A stretch of 41,698 nt of DNA from Phycisphaerales bacterium (GCA_020352895.1 CP070685.1:2545276-2586973); one strand, 5' to 3'; positions 7,617 through 16,642 are shown, numbered from the stretch's first letter. Numbers and translations are program-made. The notes: generated by a model not told the origin, from the letters alone.

Positions 7617-9356
7617 CTACGCCTTTCGGAAGAGGGCTTCCATGTCGGACCTGACCAACGTCGCCACGCGTTCGGCGGCGTCGTCAGGGGAGAGCTTCTC
7701 GATGTCCTTGGAGCCGCGGGGCTTGATCTCGACGACGCCGTCGGCCAGGCTCTTCTTGCCCACGACCACCCGCAGGGGGATGCCGATCAGGTCGGCGTCT
7801 TTGAACTTGGGGCCGGGACGCATAGCCCGGTCGTCAAGCAGGACCTCGAGGCCTTTGGCGGTGAGCTCAGTGTAGAGCAACTCGGCCGCGCGTCTGACCT
7901 CCTCGTCCTCATAGTCCAGGGCCAGGATCAGCACCTGATACGGGGCGATGCTCATGGGCCAGATGATGCCGGCCTCGTCGTGGTGCGACTCGATGGCCGC
8001 CGCGACAATCCGGTTCAACCCGATGCCATAACAGCCCATGATCATGGGCTGGCTCTTGCCGTGCTCGTCGAGGAAGTGGGCCTTCATCGAATCCGAGTAT
8101 TTCGTGCCCAGCTTGAAGACGTGGCCCACCTCGATGCACTTCTCATAGTGCAGCTTCCCGCCGCACTTCTCGCAACCGTCGCCCTCGACCGCGTTGCGAA
8201 TGTCGGCCACCAGGTCGGGATTGAAATCGCGGCCGGGATTGATACCCGTCACGTGATAGTCTTCCTTGTTCGCGCCGCTGGCCGCGTTGACCATCATCGC
8301 GACGGCCTGGTCCGCGATCATACGGGCCTTGCCGTTAAGCCCTTGCGGTCCGGCAAAGCCGACCGGCGCCCCGGTCAGGTTCTCGATGGTGTCGCCATCA
8401 GCCAGTTCGACACCGGCCGTGCCGGCCGCGCGGGCCAGCTTCATCTCGTTGATCTCATGGTCGCCGCGGACCAGCGCGATGATGGCCTCCCCGGCGTCGG
8501 TCTTGTAGATCAACGTCTTGATCATGCGCTCCGGCCCGAGCTTCAGGAAAGCCGTGACCTCCTCGATCGTGCGCTGGTCCGGCGTGTGAACCTCCTGCGG
8601 CTCGGCCGGCGGCTCGGTGCTCTGCTTGCCGACCGGCGCCGGCATTGCCCGCTCCAGGTTGGCCGCATAACCGCACTGCCTGCAGCGGGCCATGATGTCT
8701 TCGCCCGCGTCGGTTACGACCATGAACTCGTGGGAGGCGTCGCCGCCGATCGGCCCGGACTCCGCTTCGACCACGGTGTAGGGCAGGCCGCACCGCTGGT
8801 AGATCCGGCAGTAGGCCTTGTACATCTGCTCGTAGCTGTAATCGAGGTCGGCCTTGTCCGCGTCGAAGGAGTATGCGTCCTTCATGAGGAACTCGCGGGT
8901 CCGCAGCACGCCGCTCTTGGGCCGCTGCTCGTCGCGGAACTTGGTCTGAATCTGGTACAGCGTGACCGGCAACTGCTTGTAGCTGTTCAGGAAGGTCCGG
9001 GCGATGTCGGTGACGACCTCCTCGTGGGTCGGGCCCAGCACCGTGCCCTTGCGCCATGGCTGGTCGCGCAGCCGGACCAGCGTGGGCCCCATGGCGATGG
9101 TTCGCCCGGTCTCCTCCCAGAGCTCGACCGGCTGCATGGCGGGCATGTGCAGCTCGATGGCCCCGGCCCGGTTCATTTCCTCGCGTACGATGTTCTCCAC
9201 CTTGCGTAGCGTGCGGTAGCCTAGGGGCAGATAGGCGTACGAGCCGGCCGCCACCTGCCGGATGAGCCCGGCCCGGATCATCAGCCGGTGCGACGGGGCC
9301 ACCGCGTCCGCCGGCGTTTCGCGTACCGTCGGGATGAAGAACTTCGTCCAGCGCAT
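7617..9356 (-). CDS. proS: Prolyl-tRNA synthetase (bacterial type with editing insertion)
   Basis: The 579-residue enzyme charges tRNA-Pro with proline in the cytoplasm. Class II features are clear: an N-terminal motif 1 region (GLIRQVAAGSYAYLPLGYRTLRKV), motif 2 (TKFRDEQRPKSGVLRTREFL) and motif 3 (MGCYGIGLNRIVAAAIE). Between motifs 2 and 3 there is the YbaK-like insertion (about residues 240-390, from the ERMIKTLIYK segment on) that hydrolyses mischarged Ala-tRNA-Pro. The anticodon-binding domain occupies the last ~110 residues. CRQCG and CEKCGGKLHYEKC flank the insertion. An AGAAGAG sequence lies just before the ATG. The gene stands alone. Confidence 0.97.
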   Translation of the reverse strand: MRWTKFFIPTVRETPADAVAPSHRLMIRAGLIRQVAAGSYAYLPLGYRTLRKVENIVREEMNRAGAIELHMPAMQPVELWEETGRTIAMGPTLVRLRDQPWRKGTVLGPTHEEVVTDIARTFLNSYKQLPVTLYQIQTKFRDEQRPKSGVLRTREFLMKDAYSFDADKADLDYSYEQMYKAYCRIYQRCGLPYTVVEAESGPIGGDASHEFMVVTDAGEDIMARCRQCGYAANLERAMPAPVGKQSTEPPAEPQEVHTPDQRTIEEVTAFLKLGPERMIKTLIYKTDAGEAIIALVRGDHEINEMKLARAAGTAGVELADGDTIENLTGAPVGFAGPQGLNGKARMIADQAVAMMVNAASGANKEDYHVTGINPGRDFNPDLVADIRNAVEGDGCEKCGGKLHYEKCIEVGHVFKLGTKYSDSMKAHFLDEHGKSQPMIMGCYGIGLNRIVAAAIESHHDEAGIIWPMSIAPYQVLILALDYEDEEVRRAAELLYTELTAKGLEVLLDDRAMRPGPKFKDADLIGIPLRVVVGKKSLADGVVEIKPRGSKDIEKLSPDDAAERVATLVRSDMEALFRKA

Positions 9357-9594
9357 GATCTCTTCTTTCGGTCGGTCGGCCCGTGGGTCTTAGCAATCGC
9401 GAAGCGGGCAGCCTAATCTTGCGCTCGCGTCCCTTCAAGCCCGGCGGGTGGCCAAGACCGGCCGGTGCGCGTAGGATACGCCCAGACTGACGGGGGTACA
9501 GAATGTCCGCCGTGGTGGTCCGAAGTGCCGGAGTCGCGACCGACCGCGGGTGGCATTACGTCCGTAGCGGTGACACCGCCAGAGAAAGCGGCTT

Positions 9595-10581
9595 ATGGCC
9601 AGGATCTTTATTGCAGACCTTCGGGCCGGCGACCGACTCGACGACCAGGTCTTCCTGATTCGCACCAAGGACTTGAGGACCACCACCCAGGGGGCGCTGT
9701 ATATCCACACCATTCTGGTGGACGCGACCGGCCAGATTCCCGCCCGCATGTGGCAGGCCACCGAGGGACAGTTCGAATCCATGCCCGACGGTGGGTTCAT
9801 GCGATTCAAGGGACGGGTCGAGAGCTACAAGGGCAATCTCCAGTTCATCATCGACGGCATGCAGATCGTGGAGCCCGGCTCGGTGGACCTGAGTGAGTTC
9901 CTTCCCGCCACTGACAATGACGTCGAGATGATGTGGACACGCGTCAAGGAGATCCTGCGCCAGGTCAAGGACCCGCACGTGCTCGCCCTGCTGGCCGAGT
10001 TCGTCAATGACGAAGAGATCACCCGAGCCTTCCTGCGCTCACCGGCGGCAGCCCAGCTACATCATGCTTACATCGGCGGTCTGGTAGAGCACACGCTCAA
10101 CGTGTTGGAGTTGGCCTTGCTGGTCATGCCGCGATACCCGTTTGTGAGCATGGATTTGGTGTTGGCGGGAGTCTTCCTGCACGATCTGGCCAAGACCGCC
10201 GAACTGACCAGCGACACGACGTTTTCGTACACCAACCGCGGCCAACTGGTCGGCCACGTGGTCATGGCCGCCATCTGGATTGAGGAGAAATGCAGGGCGG
10301 TAGCCGACAAACAGGGCGAACCGTTCCCGGACGAGATTCGCGACGCCCTTCAGCACATCGTGCTGGCCCACCACGGCCAGTACGAGTTCGGCAGCCCGCG
10401 GCTGCCGGCCATGCCCGAGGCGATCGCCGTGCATTATTTGGACAACATCGACGCCAAGCTGCAGCAGTTCCAGCAGGCCATCGTGGATGATCCGGACCCG
10501 GACAGCCAGTGGACCCAGTTCGTGCGGGCCCTGAATACCCGGGTCTACAAGGGTGACGTCTTGGGGATCCGCAGAGAATAG
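9595..10581 (+). CDS. YhaM-like 3'-5' exoribonuclease (OB + HD domains)
   Basis: A 328-residue protein with an N-terminal OB-fold (about 15-92, LYIHTILVDATGQIPARMW ... FKGRVESYKGNLQFIIDGMQ) and an HD metal-dependent hydrolase domain (about 150-300). HD-domain ligands appear as His156/157, GGLVEHTLNV (His166), FLHDLAK (His196-Asp197) and VLAHHGQYEFGSP. This arrangement matches YhaM/CBF1, Mn-dependent 3'-5' exonucleases acting on RNA and single-stranded DNA. It ends 29 bases before gcvPA, so the two may share a transcript, but no functional link is evident. The start was chosen as the first Met that gives the family N-terminus. Confidence 0.9.
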   Translation: MARIFIADLRAGDRLDDQVFLIRTKDLRTTTQGALYIHTILVDATGQIPARMWQATEGQFESMPDGGFMRFKGRVESYKGNLQFIIDGMQIVEPGSVDLSEFLPATDNDVEMMWTRVKEILRQVKDPHVLALLAEFVNDEEITRAFLRSPAAAQLHHAYIGGLVEHTLNVLELALLVMPRYPFVSMDLVLAGVFLHDLAKTAELTSDTTFSYTNRGQLVGHVVMAAIWIEEKCRAVADKQGEPFPDEIRDALQHIVLAHHGQYEFGSPRLPAMPEAIAVHYLDNIDAKLQQFQQAIVDDPDPDSQWTQFVRALNTRVYKGDVLGIRRE

Positions 10582-10610
10582 ACTTCCACATCCGGCCGAG
10601 TGGGGGCCCT

Positions 10611-11954
10611 ATGCGCTACACGCAGCTTACGGACAATGACCTGAAGACCATTCTCAACACGATCGGCGTCAGGTCGATCGACGACCTGTTTGCGGTCATC
10701 CCGGCCGATCAGCGGCTCAAGGGGAAACTGGGCCTACCCGCCGGACTGAGCGAGATGGAACTCTTGGCGGAGCTCGACCGCCTGGCGGCCGCCAACCAGG
10801 CCTGTGATCGGCAGGTCTGTTTTCTGGGGGCTGGCGCGTACGATCACTACATTCCCACTGCTGTGGATGCCCTGGCGGGACAAAGCTCCTTCGTCACGGC
10901 CTACACGCCGTACCAGGCCGAGGCGTCGCAGGGTTCCCTTCAGGCGTTCTATGAGTTCCAGACGTTCATCTGCCAGTTGACCGGCATGGATGTCGCCAAT
11001 GCGTCACTGTACGAAGGAGCGACGGCCACGGCCGAAGCGGTCATTATGGCGCGGAACATCAACCGCCGGGACAAGGTCGTCGTTTCGGCGGGGATCAATC
11101 CGGATTATCTGCGGGTCCTGCGGACCTACTTCTCGTGTCTGTCCCTGGAACTGGTGACCTGCCCACTGAGAGGCGGCCTGACGGACATGGAGGCCCTGTC
11201 CGGCCTGGCGGATGACCGGACTTCTTCGGTGGTCGTGCAGTCGCCGAACTTCTTCGGCTGCGTCGAGGAGCTACAGAAGGCCGCCGACCTGGCACACCGG
11301 GCCGGCGGGCTGTCGATCGGCGTTTTCGATCCGATCGCCTGTGCGATTCTCAAGCCGCCCGGCGCTCTGGGCGCCGACATCGCCGTGGGCGAAGGCCAGC
11401 CGCTGGGTATTCCCATGAGCCTGGGCGGGCCCTACCTGGGTCTTCTGGCCGCGCGTCAGCAGCACTTACGCAAGATGCCGGGGCGGATGATCGGCATGAC
11501 CTCCGACGCGGCCGGCAAGCCGGCCTACACCCTGACCCTGCAGACTCGCGAGCAGCACATCCGCCGCGAGAAGGCTACCTCCAACGTCTGCACCAATCAG
11601 GGACTCGTGGCCCTCCGGGCGACGGTGTACATGGCTCTGATGGGCAGGTCGGGCCTCACTAAGGTGGCCTCTCTGTGCCTGGAGAAGGCTCACTACGCAG
11701 CCCGGCAGATCGCGTCGCTGGACGGCTACAGCCTGCGGTTTGGCGCGCCGTTCTTCAGGGAATTCGTCGTCCGCACCGATCGCGACGTGGACTCGGTGCT
11801 GGAACACTGCCGCACCAGAAGCATCCTGGCGGGCGTGCCGCTGGGACAATGGTTCGATGACATGAAAGACTGCTTCCTGGTGGCCGTGACCGAGAAGCGC
11901 AGCAAAGAGCAGATCGATGCACTGGCCGACGCCCTGAGCCGGGCGGCCCGCTGA
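10611..11954 (+). CDS. gcvPA: Glycine dehydrogenase (decarboxylating) subunit 1
   Basis: A 447-residue N-terminal half of the P-protein of the glycine cleavage system, split in this lineage as in many bacteria and archaea. MRYTQLTDNDLKTILNTIGV is the usual start. FLGAGAYDHYIPTAVDAL, TAYTPYQAEASQGSLQAFYE and MDVANASLYEGATATAEA are strongly conserved in GcvPA. Together with GcvPB it decarboxylates glycine using PLP and passes the aminomethyl group to lipoylated GcvH. GGGGG lies just before the ATG. gcvPB follows after 13 bases and a lipoate/octanoate transferase after that; gcvT and gcvH are not in the window. Confidence 0.96.
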   Translation: MRYTQLTDNDLKTILNTIGVRSIDDLFAVIPADQRLKGKLGLPAGLSEMELLAELDRLAAANQACDRQVCFLGAGAYDHYIPTAVDALAGQSSFVTAYTPYQAEASQGSLQAFYEFQTFICQLTGMDVANASLYEGATATAEAVIMARNINRRDKVVVSAGINPDYLRVLRTYFSCLSLELVTCPLRGGLTDMEALSGLADDRTSSVVVQSPNFFGCVEELQKAADLAHRAGGLSIGVFDPIACAILKPPGALGADIAVGEGQPLGIPMSLGGPYLGLLAARQQHLRKMPGRMIGMTSDAAGKPAYTLTLQTREQHIRREKATSNVCTNQGLVALRATVYMALMGRSGLTKVASLCLEKAHYAARQIASLDGYSLRFGAPFFREFVVRTDRDVDSVLEHCRTRSILAGVPLGQWFDDMKDCFLVAVTEKRSKEQIDALADALSRAAR

Positions 11955-11967
11955 GAGGCAACGCGAC

Positions 11968-13476
11968 ATGACGGACGCGCTGAAGGATATGGATGAGTTT
12001 CGCATCGGCTCCTACGCGCCGGAGCCGCTGATCTTCGAACAAAGCGGCGAGGGCAAGGCGGGCGTGTACGTGCCCGATTCGGACGTGCCGCCCGTAGCTC
12101 CGACCGAGGCGATTCCTGCGGCGCTGCTGCGGCGCAAAGAAGACGCGCTGCCGTTTCCCGAGGTGGGGGAGTTCGAGGTCGTACGCCATTTCACGCGGCT
12201 GGGCTCGCGCCTGTTCGGCGTGGACGCTAACTTCTACCCGCTCGGCTCGTGCACCATGAAGTACAACCCCAAGATCAACGAGTTGGCCGCGGCCATGCCG
12301 GGCTTCGCCGGGCTGCACCCGTACCAGCCGGTCGAACAGACACAGGGCATTCTCGAACTGTTGTATCACCTTCGGGTCTTTCTTGCGGAGATCGCCGGTC
12401 TCGCGGAGGTCACGTTGCAGCCCGCCGCCGGCGCCCACGGTGAGATGACCGGGCTGATGCTGATCGACGCCTACCATCGCAGCCGCGGCGAGGACCGCCC
12501 CGATGTTCTGGCCCCTTCTACGGCGCACGGCACGAACCCGGCGTCATGCGCCATGTGCGGTCGCGGGCTGGTCACGATCAGCGTGCGCGACGACGGCCTG
12601 CTGGACTTGGACCATCTGCGAGCCAACGTCAACGAGAGAACCTCGGCGCTGATGCTCACCAATCCGAACACGGCCGGGCTGTTCGATCCGCAGATGAAGC
12701 AGATCGCCGACGTCCTGCATTCCAAGGGAGCCCAGCTCTACATGGACGGGGCCAATATGAACGCCATGCTGGGCATCGCCCGGCCGGGCCAATTCGGCGT
12801 GGACGTCATGCACTACAACACGCACAAGACCTTCAGCACGCCGCACGGCGGCGGCGGTCCGGGCAGTGGCCCCGTGGCTGTGGCCGAGCATCTGCGTCCG
12901 TTCCTGCCGGTGCCCCAAGTTGTGTGTCTCGAGGATGGCACTTATGCGTGGTCCGACGAGCGGCCCAAGACCATCGGCAAGGTGAGGTCGTTCTACGGGC
13001 AGATCGGCGTTCTGGTGCGGGCTTACACGTACATCCGCGGCCTCGGCCCCGACGGGCTACGCGACCTGAGCGAGAAGGCCGTGCTGGCCGCGAATTATCT
13101 GGCCGCCCGCCTCGCCAAGCACTACCACCTGCCGTACAAAGGGCCGTTCGCCCACGAGTTTATCCTCGTGCCGCAGTTCAGCGAGCAGGGCGTGACCGAA
13201 CTCGACGTGGCCAAGCGGTTGCTGGACTACGGGTTCCACCCGCCGACCATGAGCTGGCCGATCATGCATTGCCTGATGATCGAGCCGACCGAGTCGGAGT
13301 CGCTGGCCACGCTGGACTTCTTCGCCGAGGCGATGATCAGGATTGCCGGTGAAGCGGCCGAGACGCCCCATCTGCTGCACCAGGCGCCCCACACGACGCC
13401 GGTCCGCCGCGTGGACGTGGTCAACGCAGACCGCAAGCCCAACCACCGCTGGCGGCCGGAAGGCGAGTCGGCGTAG
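11968..13476 (+). CDS. gcvPB: Glycine dehydrogenase (decarboxylating) subunit 2
   Basis: The 502-residue PLP-carrying half of the glycine decarboxylase. The cofactor lysine is visible in NTHKTFSTPHGGGGPGSG (Lys287), with upstream PLP-contact segments QPAAGAHGEMTGLMLI and STAHGTNPASCAMCGR. FYPLGSCTMKYNPKINE is another signature. GAGAGG precedes the ATG. The stop codon TAG at 13474-13476 abuts the ATG of the next gene with no gap, so translation of the transferase is coupled to this gene. Confidence 0.96.
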   Translation: MTDALKDMDEFRIGSYAPEPLIFEQSGEGKAGVYVPDSDVPPVAPTEAIPAALLRRKEDALPFPEVGEFEVVRHFTRLGSRLFGVDANFYPLGSCTMKYNPKINELAAAMPGFAGLHPYQPVEQTQGILELLYHLRVFLAEIAGLAEVTLQPAAGAHGEMTGLMLIDAYHRSRGEDRPDVLAPSTAHGTNPASCAMCGRGLVTISVRDDGLLDLDHLRANVNERTSALMLTNPNTAGLFDPQMKQIADVLHSKGAQLYMDGANMNAMLGIARPGQFGVDVMHYNTHKTFSTPHGGGGPGSGPVAVAEHLRPFLPVPQVVCLEDGTYAWSDERPKTIGKVRSFYGQIGVLVRAYTYIRGLGPDGLRDLSEKAVLAANYLAARLAKHYHLPYKGPFAHEFILVPQFSEQGVTELDVAKRLLDYGFHPPTMSWPIMHCLMIEPTESESLATLDFFAEAMIRIAGEAAETPHLLHQAPHTTPVRRVDVVNADRKPNHRWRPEGESA

Positions 13477-14244
13477 ATGCCTCAAGCCAACAACTCTCAT
13501 GCCGCCCTGCGACTTCTGACCGACCCGCCGCAGGCCGGTGCCATGAACATGGCTCTGGATGAGGCCCTGCTGGAACACATCGGGCAGGGAAGCTCGCCGC
13601 CCACGCTGCGGCTCTACCGCTGGTCCCCGCCGACCATCTCGCTGGGCTACTTCCAGGCGTACGAGGAGTACGAGTCCCTGCCGCCGCCGGCCGGTGAGCT
13701 TGCCGTCGTGCGCCGCCTGACCGGTGGGGGGGCGATCCTGCACGACTTGGAGCTGACCTACAGCCTGACGCTGCCGAACGAGCATCTCCTGCTTTCGGAT
13801 GGTCCTACCGCTCTGTATGGCAAGGCCCACGCGGTGTTCGTCCGGGCGCTGGCCGCTCTTGGCGTCGAGGCGGTGCCGCGCGGCGAGTGCGACGAGGACT
13901 CGGTCCGCCGCGGGCCGTTCTTCTGTTTCTCGCGGCAGCACCGCGACGACCTCGTTCTGGGCTCGGGCAAGCTGGCCGGCAGCGCCCAGCGGCGCACGCG
14001 GACCGCCGTGCTGCAACACGGCTCGGTCATCCTGGGCTCCCGCTTCGAGCAGCAGGAGTGTGCGCCCGCGGGGCTGGAAGTCAGTGATGAGCGGATCCGT
14101 CAGTTGACCGCCGCCATATGTACCGAGTTTGTCAAATCAACCGAACTGACGCTTCAGCCGGGTCAGTGGTCGGACGCGGAGATCGCCCGCGCAGCGGAGC
14201 TACGCGCCAAATACGAATCCGATGAGTGGAACCGGCTTAGGTGA
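13477..14244 (+). CDS. Lipoate-protein ligase / LipM-type octanoyltransferase family protein
   Basis: A 255-residue member of the biotin/lipoate protein ligase fold family. RRLTGGGAILHDLELTYSL (79-97) is the RRxxGGG substrate loop and LGSGKLAGSAQRR (161-173) holds the invariant lysine (Lys165). FFCFSRQHRDDL contains Cys150, in the position of the catalytic cysteine of LipM octanoyltransferases. No ATP-binding extension or C-terminal LplA domain is present, so LipM-type transfer of octanoyl groups from ACP is favoured over ATP-dependent ligation. It directly follows gcvPB, and its natural target would be the H-protein of the same glycine cleavage system. Confidence 0.88.
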   Translation: MPQANNSHAALRLLTDPPQAGAMNMALDEALLEHIGQGSSPPTLRLYRWSPPTISLGYFQAYEEYESLPPPAGELAVVRRLTGGGAILHDLELTYSLTLPNEHLLLSDGPTALYGKAHAVFVRALAALGVEAVPRGECDEDSVRRGPFFCFSRQHRDDLVLGSGKLAGSAQRRTRTAVLQHGSVILGSRFEQQECAPAGLEVSDERIRQLTAAICTEFVKSTELTLQPGQWSDAEIARAAELRAKYESDEWNRLR

Positions 14245-14270
14245 AGACTGCCCCCTGTCCGGCCGCACAC

Positions 14271-15089
14271 TCATTTCCGTGAGCCGAAAAGCACGTCCTG
14301 CATGGAGTAACGTCCGGCGGGCTTTTCCTTGATCCAGGCGGCGGCGCGAAGGGCGCCGCGCACGAACGTGTCGCGCGACGTCGCCCGGTGGCGAAGAGTC
14401 ATCATCTCGCCGAGTCCGCAGAACAGTACCTTGTGCTCGCCGACATTGTCGCCGCCGCGCAGCGAATGCATACCGATTTGTGATTGCGGACGGTCGAGTT
14501 GCCCACCGTGCCGGCCGAAGACGACCTCGGCCTCCTGCGTTTCGCGGCCGTCGCATACGGCCTGTAGGAGTGCGGCGGCCGTTCCCGACGGGGCGTCCCT
14601 CTTGAAGCGGTGGTGGGCCTCGACGATTTCGACGTCATAGTCCCCCAACACACGCGCGGCTTCATGGGCCAGCCGAAGTAGCAGGTTGATGCCCGTGCTC
14701 ATGTTGGGAGCTTGCAGCACCGGGATCTCGACGGCCGCTTCCTCCAACGCAGTCATGTGCTCGTCCGCGAGGCCCGTGACTCCCGTGACGAACGCGCGGC
14801 GCTTGTGCAGGCAGAAGTCGAGCCAGTGCATGGTCCCGGCCGGTAGCGAGAAGTCGATCAGCACATCAAAGTCGGAATCCGTGTGATCGCGCATGACAAT
14901 GCCGTTCGAGCCTACGCCGGCGACGTCGCCCGAGTCCCGACCCAGCAGCGGGTGTCCGCCGTGCTCCAGCGCTGCGGACAACTGGAACGCCGGGTCCTCT
15001 CCTGCAAGGGCCACCACCCTTTTCCCCATGCGCCCGGCCGCGCCAACGATCGTCACGCGCGTCGTGGTCTTGCTCAGCGCACCACTCAT
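14271..15089 (-). CDS. dapB: 4-hydroxy-tetrahydrodipicolinate reductase
   Basis: The 272-residue NAD(P)H-dependent enzyme makes tetrahydrodipicolinate for the lysine and diaminopimelate pathway. VTIVGAAGRMGKRV (residues 12-25) is the dinucleotide-binding loop. The family signature is EAHHRFKRDAPSGTA (157-171), with catalytic His159/His160 and Lys163. VTGVTGLADEHM and APNMSTGINLLLRL are also typical. AGGAG lies seven bases before the ATG. Its 3' end faces the lipoate-transferase gene with only 26 bases between the stops and no clear terminator. A rhomboid/Nudix pair lies upstream on the same strand. Confidence 0.96.
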   Translation of the reverse strand: MSGALSKTTTRVTIVGAAGRMGKRVVALAGEDPAFQLSAALEHGGHPLLGRDSGDVAGVGSNGIVMRDHTDSDFDVLIDFSLPAGTMHWLDFCLHKRRAFVTGVTGLADEHMTALEEAAVEIPVLQAPNMSTGINLLLRLAHEAARVLGDYDVEIVEAHHRFKRDAPSGTAAALLQAVCDGRETQEAEVVFGRHGGQLDRPQSQIGMHSLRGGDNVGEHKVLFCGLGEMMTLRHRATSRDTFVRGALRAAAWIKEKPAGRYSMQDVLFGSRK

Positions 15090-15187
15090 GGCAGGCTCCT
15101 CTTCCTGAATGTTCCGCGCTCATCTGGGCTGTCGGTGGACAGGGTATCGTGGGGTGCGGGTCGCGTACAAGCCGGCCGACCCGACGT

Positions 15188-16063
15188 CTACAAGGGATTG
15201 TCGATCCCGGCGCGTCGGTCGCGATCGCGCTGGCGCTTGGTGGCCTCTGACAGGAACTTCTTCTCACGCCCGCTGAGCGAGTCGACGCCCATCTCGTGCA
15301 CCTTGCGCAGAATGCGGTCCATCTCCTCCTGCTCGCTGCGCCGGGCCTGCTGCTTCTTCTCAAACGTGGTGTGCTGCCGTAGGAGCCGGTAATTCTGCCA
15401 GAATCGCTGGCCGTACAGCGGCCAGAGCACACCGAAGGCCAGCCCGGCCAGATGAGCCGCGTCCCCGCCGGCGTTCGCACCACGCGTCAGAATGTTCAGC
15501 ACGTAGATCGCCGTGAACAGGACGGCCGCGAAGCGGATCGGTACCGGGAATATGAACAGGATGAGCTGAAAATGCGGGAACAACACGGCGCACGCGCCGA
15601 GGACGGCCAGGACGCAGCCGCTCGCCCCGACCATGACCCCGTCCGGCAGAAAGCTGACGCCGACCAGCACAACATAGAACAGCGATCCCAATGTGCCCCC
15701 GGCCGTGTAGAACCAGAAGAATCGCTTTCCGCCCCAGTGTCGCTCCAGCGGCGGTCCCAGAAAGTAGATCCCCAACATATTCAGCAGGATATGCCAGATG
15801 TATCCGACGTCATGCAGGTATTGGTAGGTGACAAGTCGCCAGATCTGGCCATGGAGAATGAGTTCGACGTTCATGAAGCCCCAATAGAGAAGGGGACTCT
15901 TGTCTCTCCCGGTTATGATGACCAGCACGAAGACGGCGAAGTTGGCGATCAGCAGCCCCTTGACGACGGGGGTGGGCCTCGGCAGGCCGATGGTCATTCC
16001 GCCGCTGCGGTAGGGCCCCTCCGGACCGGACGAATATGGACGGTCCCCCCAACCCATCAGCAC
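15188..16063 (-). CDS. Rhomboid-family intramembrane serine protease
   Basis: A 291-residue membrane protease with about six transmembrane segments. WRLVTYQYLHDVGYIWHILLNMLGIYFLGP (about 75-104; H-x3-N oxyanion pair) is the rhomboid TM2 region. GASG at 147-150 gives the catalytic Ser149, and GGDAAHLAGLAFG gives His204. After the last membrane helix a charged helical tail (about 225-291, EEMDRILRKVHEMGVDSL ... REKKFLSEATKR) matches the small domain often found behind planctomycete rhomboids (DUF6576-like). Substrate unknown. It overlaps the upstream Nudix gene by seven bases, so the two are coupled. Confidence 0.93.
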   Translation of the reverse strand: MLMGWGDRPYSSGPEGPYRSGGMTIGLPRPTPVVKGLLIANFAVFVLVIITGRDKSPLLYWGFMNVELILHGQIWRLVTYQYLHDVGYIWHILLNMLGIYFLGPPLERHWGGKRFFWFYTAGGTLGSLFYVVLVGVSFLPDGVMVGASGCVLAVLGACAVLFPHFQLILFIFPVPIRFAAVLFTAIYVLNILTRGANAGGDAAHLAGLAFGVLWPLYGQRFWQNYRLLRQHTTFEKKQQARRSEQEEMDRILRKVHEMGVDSLSGREKKFLSEATKRQRDRDRRAGIDNPL

Positions 16064-16572
16064 CGCCTCCCCAACAGATCGAACATCATCAACGTGATCA
16101 GCGTCTTGCCGTCCTCGATGCGACGTTCACGAATCATATCCATGGCCTCGTCCAGGGTCGTGAAGACCGGGGCGATCCGCTCGCCGGCTTCCAGCTTCTG
16201 CCCCACTTCGGTGAGGTCCTCGGCCACAAAAGCATAGAGCTTCTCCGTCAGGATTCCGGGGGAGGGAAAGAACTCGCACAACCTGCTGATGCGGCCGCAG
16301 CGATACCCGGTCTCTTCCTCCAGCTCGCGACGGGCACAAGTCTCGGCGTCCTCGTTCGCGTCAAGCTTGCCCGCGGGCAGCTCCAGCAACTCCCGATCCA
16401 CAGCTTCTCGTACGTTGCGAATGAGAATAATCCTCTCGGAGTCGAGCCGAGGCAGCACCACGGCCGCGCCGGGGTGTACCACGATCTGGCGCTTGCGCTC
16501 GCCCCCGTGACGATCGGAAACCGTGATCTCGTCCACCCGGAAGAAGCTCGCGGTCAGCAGAGTATGCCTCAT
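16057..16572 (-). CDS. Nudix hydrolase, ADP-ribose pyrophosphatase type
   Basis: A 171-residue protein with a complete Nudix box at residues 68-90 (G68-x5-E-x7-R-E-L-E-E-E-T-G-Y), which coordinates Mg for cleaving nucleoside diphosphate derivatives. The 'LLELPAGK' lead-in and the downstream 'FFPSPGILTEKLYAFVAEDL' are typical of ADP-ribose pyrophosphatases. An in-frame GTG at 16590 is an alternative start. ATG 16572 was chosen because a ten-codon upstream ORF ends one base before it. The gene overlaps the rhomboid gene by seven bases and is divergent from dxr. Confidence 0.9.
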   Translation of the reverse strand: MRHTLLTASFFRVDEITVSDRHGGERKRQIVVHPGAAVVLPRLDSERIILIRNVREAVDRELLELPAGKLDANEDAETCARRELEEETGYRCGRISRLCEFFPSPGILTEKLYAFVAEDLTEVGQKLEAGERIAPVFTTLDEAMDMIRERRIEDGKTLITLMMFDLLGRRC

Positions 16573-16573
16573 G

Positions 16574-16606
16574 TTAAGAACGTCCGCCACATGGCCGCTG
16601 AGTCAT
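16574..16606 (-). CDS. Possible ten-residue leader peptide of the Nudix gene
   Basis: ATG at 16606 opens a frame encoding MTQRPCGGRS and a TAA stop. The stop is followed by a single base and then the Nudix ATG (TAA-C-ATG). A perfect TATAAT lies exactly seven bases before this ATG, so a leaderless transcript would begin with the mini-ORF, and a terminating ribosome would be positioned to start the Nudix gene, which has no Shine-Dalgarno sequence of its own. The geometry is visible; translation of the peptide is inference. Confidence 0.4.
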   Translation of the reverse strand: MTQRPCGGRS

Positions 16607-16613
16607 CGGCGCG

Positions 16614-16642
16614 ATTATAAAACGGCTCTGGCAGACCAACAA
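16614..16642 (-). promoter_or_regulatory. Promoter of the Nudix-rhomboid pair
   Basis: On the minus strand TTGTTG (16642-16637), a 17-base spacer and a perfect TATAAT (16619-16614). The box ends seven bases before the ATG of the putative leader peptide. Confidence 0.6.

Noticed and set aside
7593-9209. 538-codon open frame antisense to proS
   Set aside because: ProS is unambiguous on the other strand; the translated product is a repetitive Leu/Val/Asp/Arg mix with no motif.
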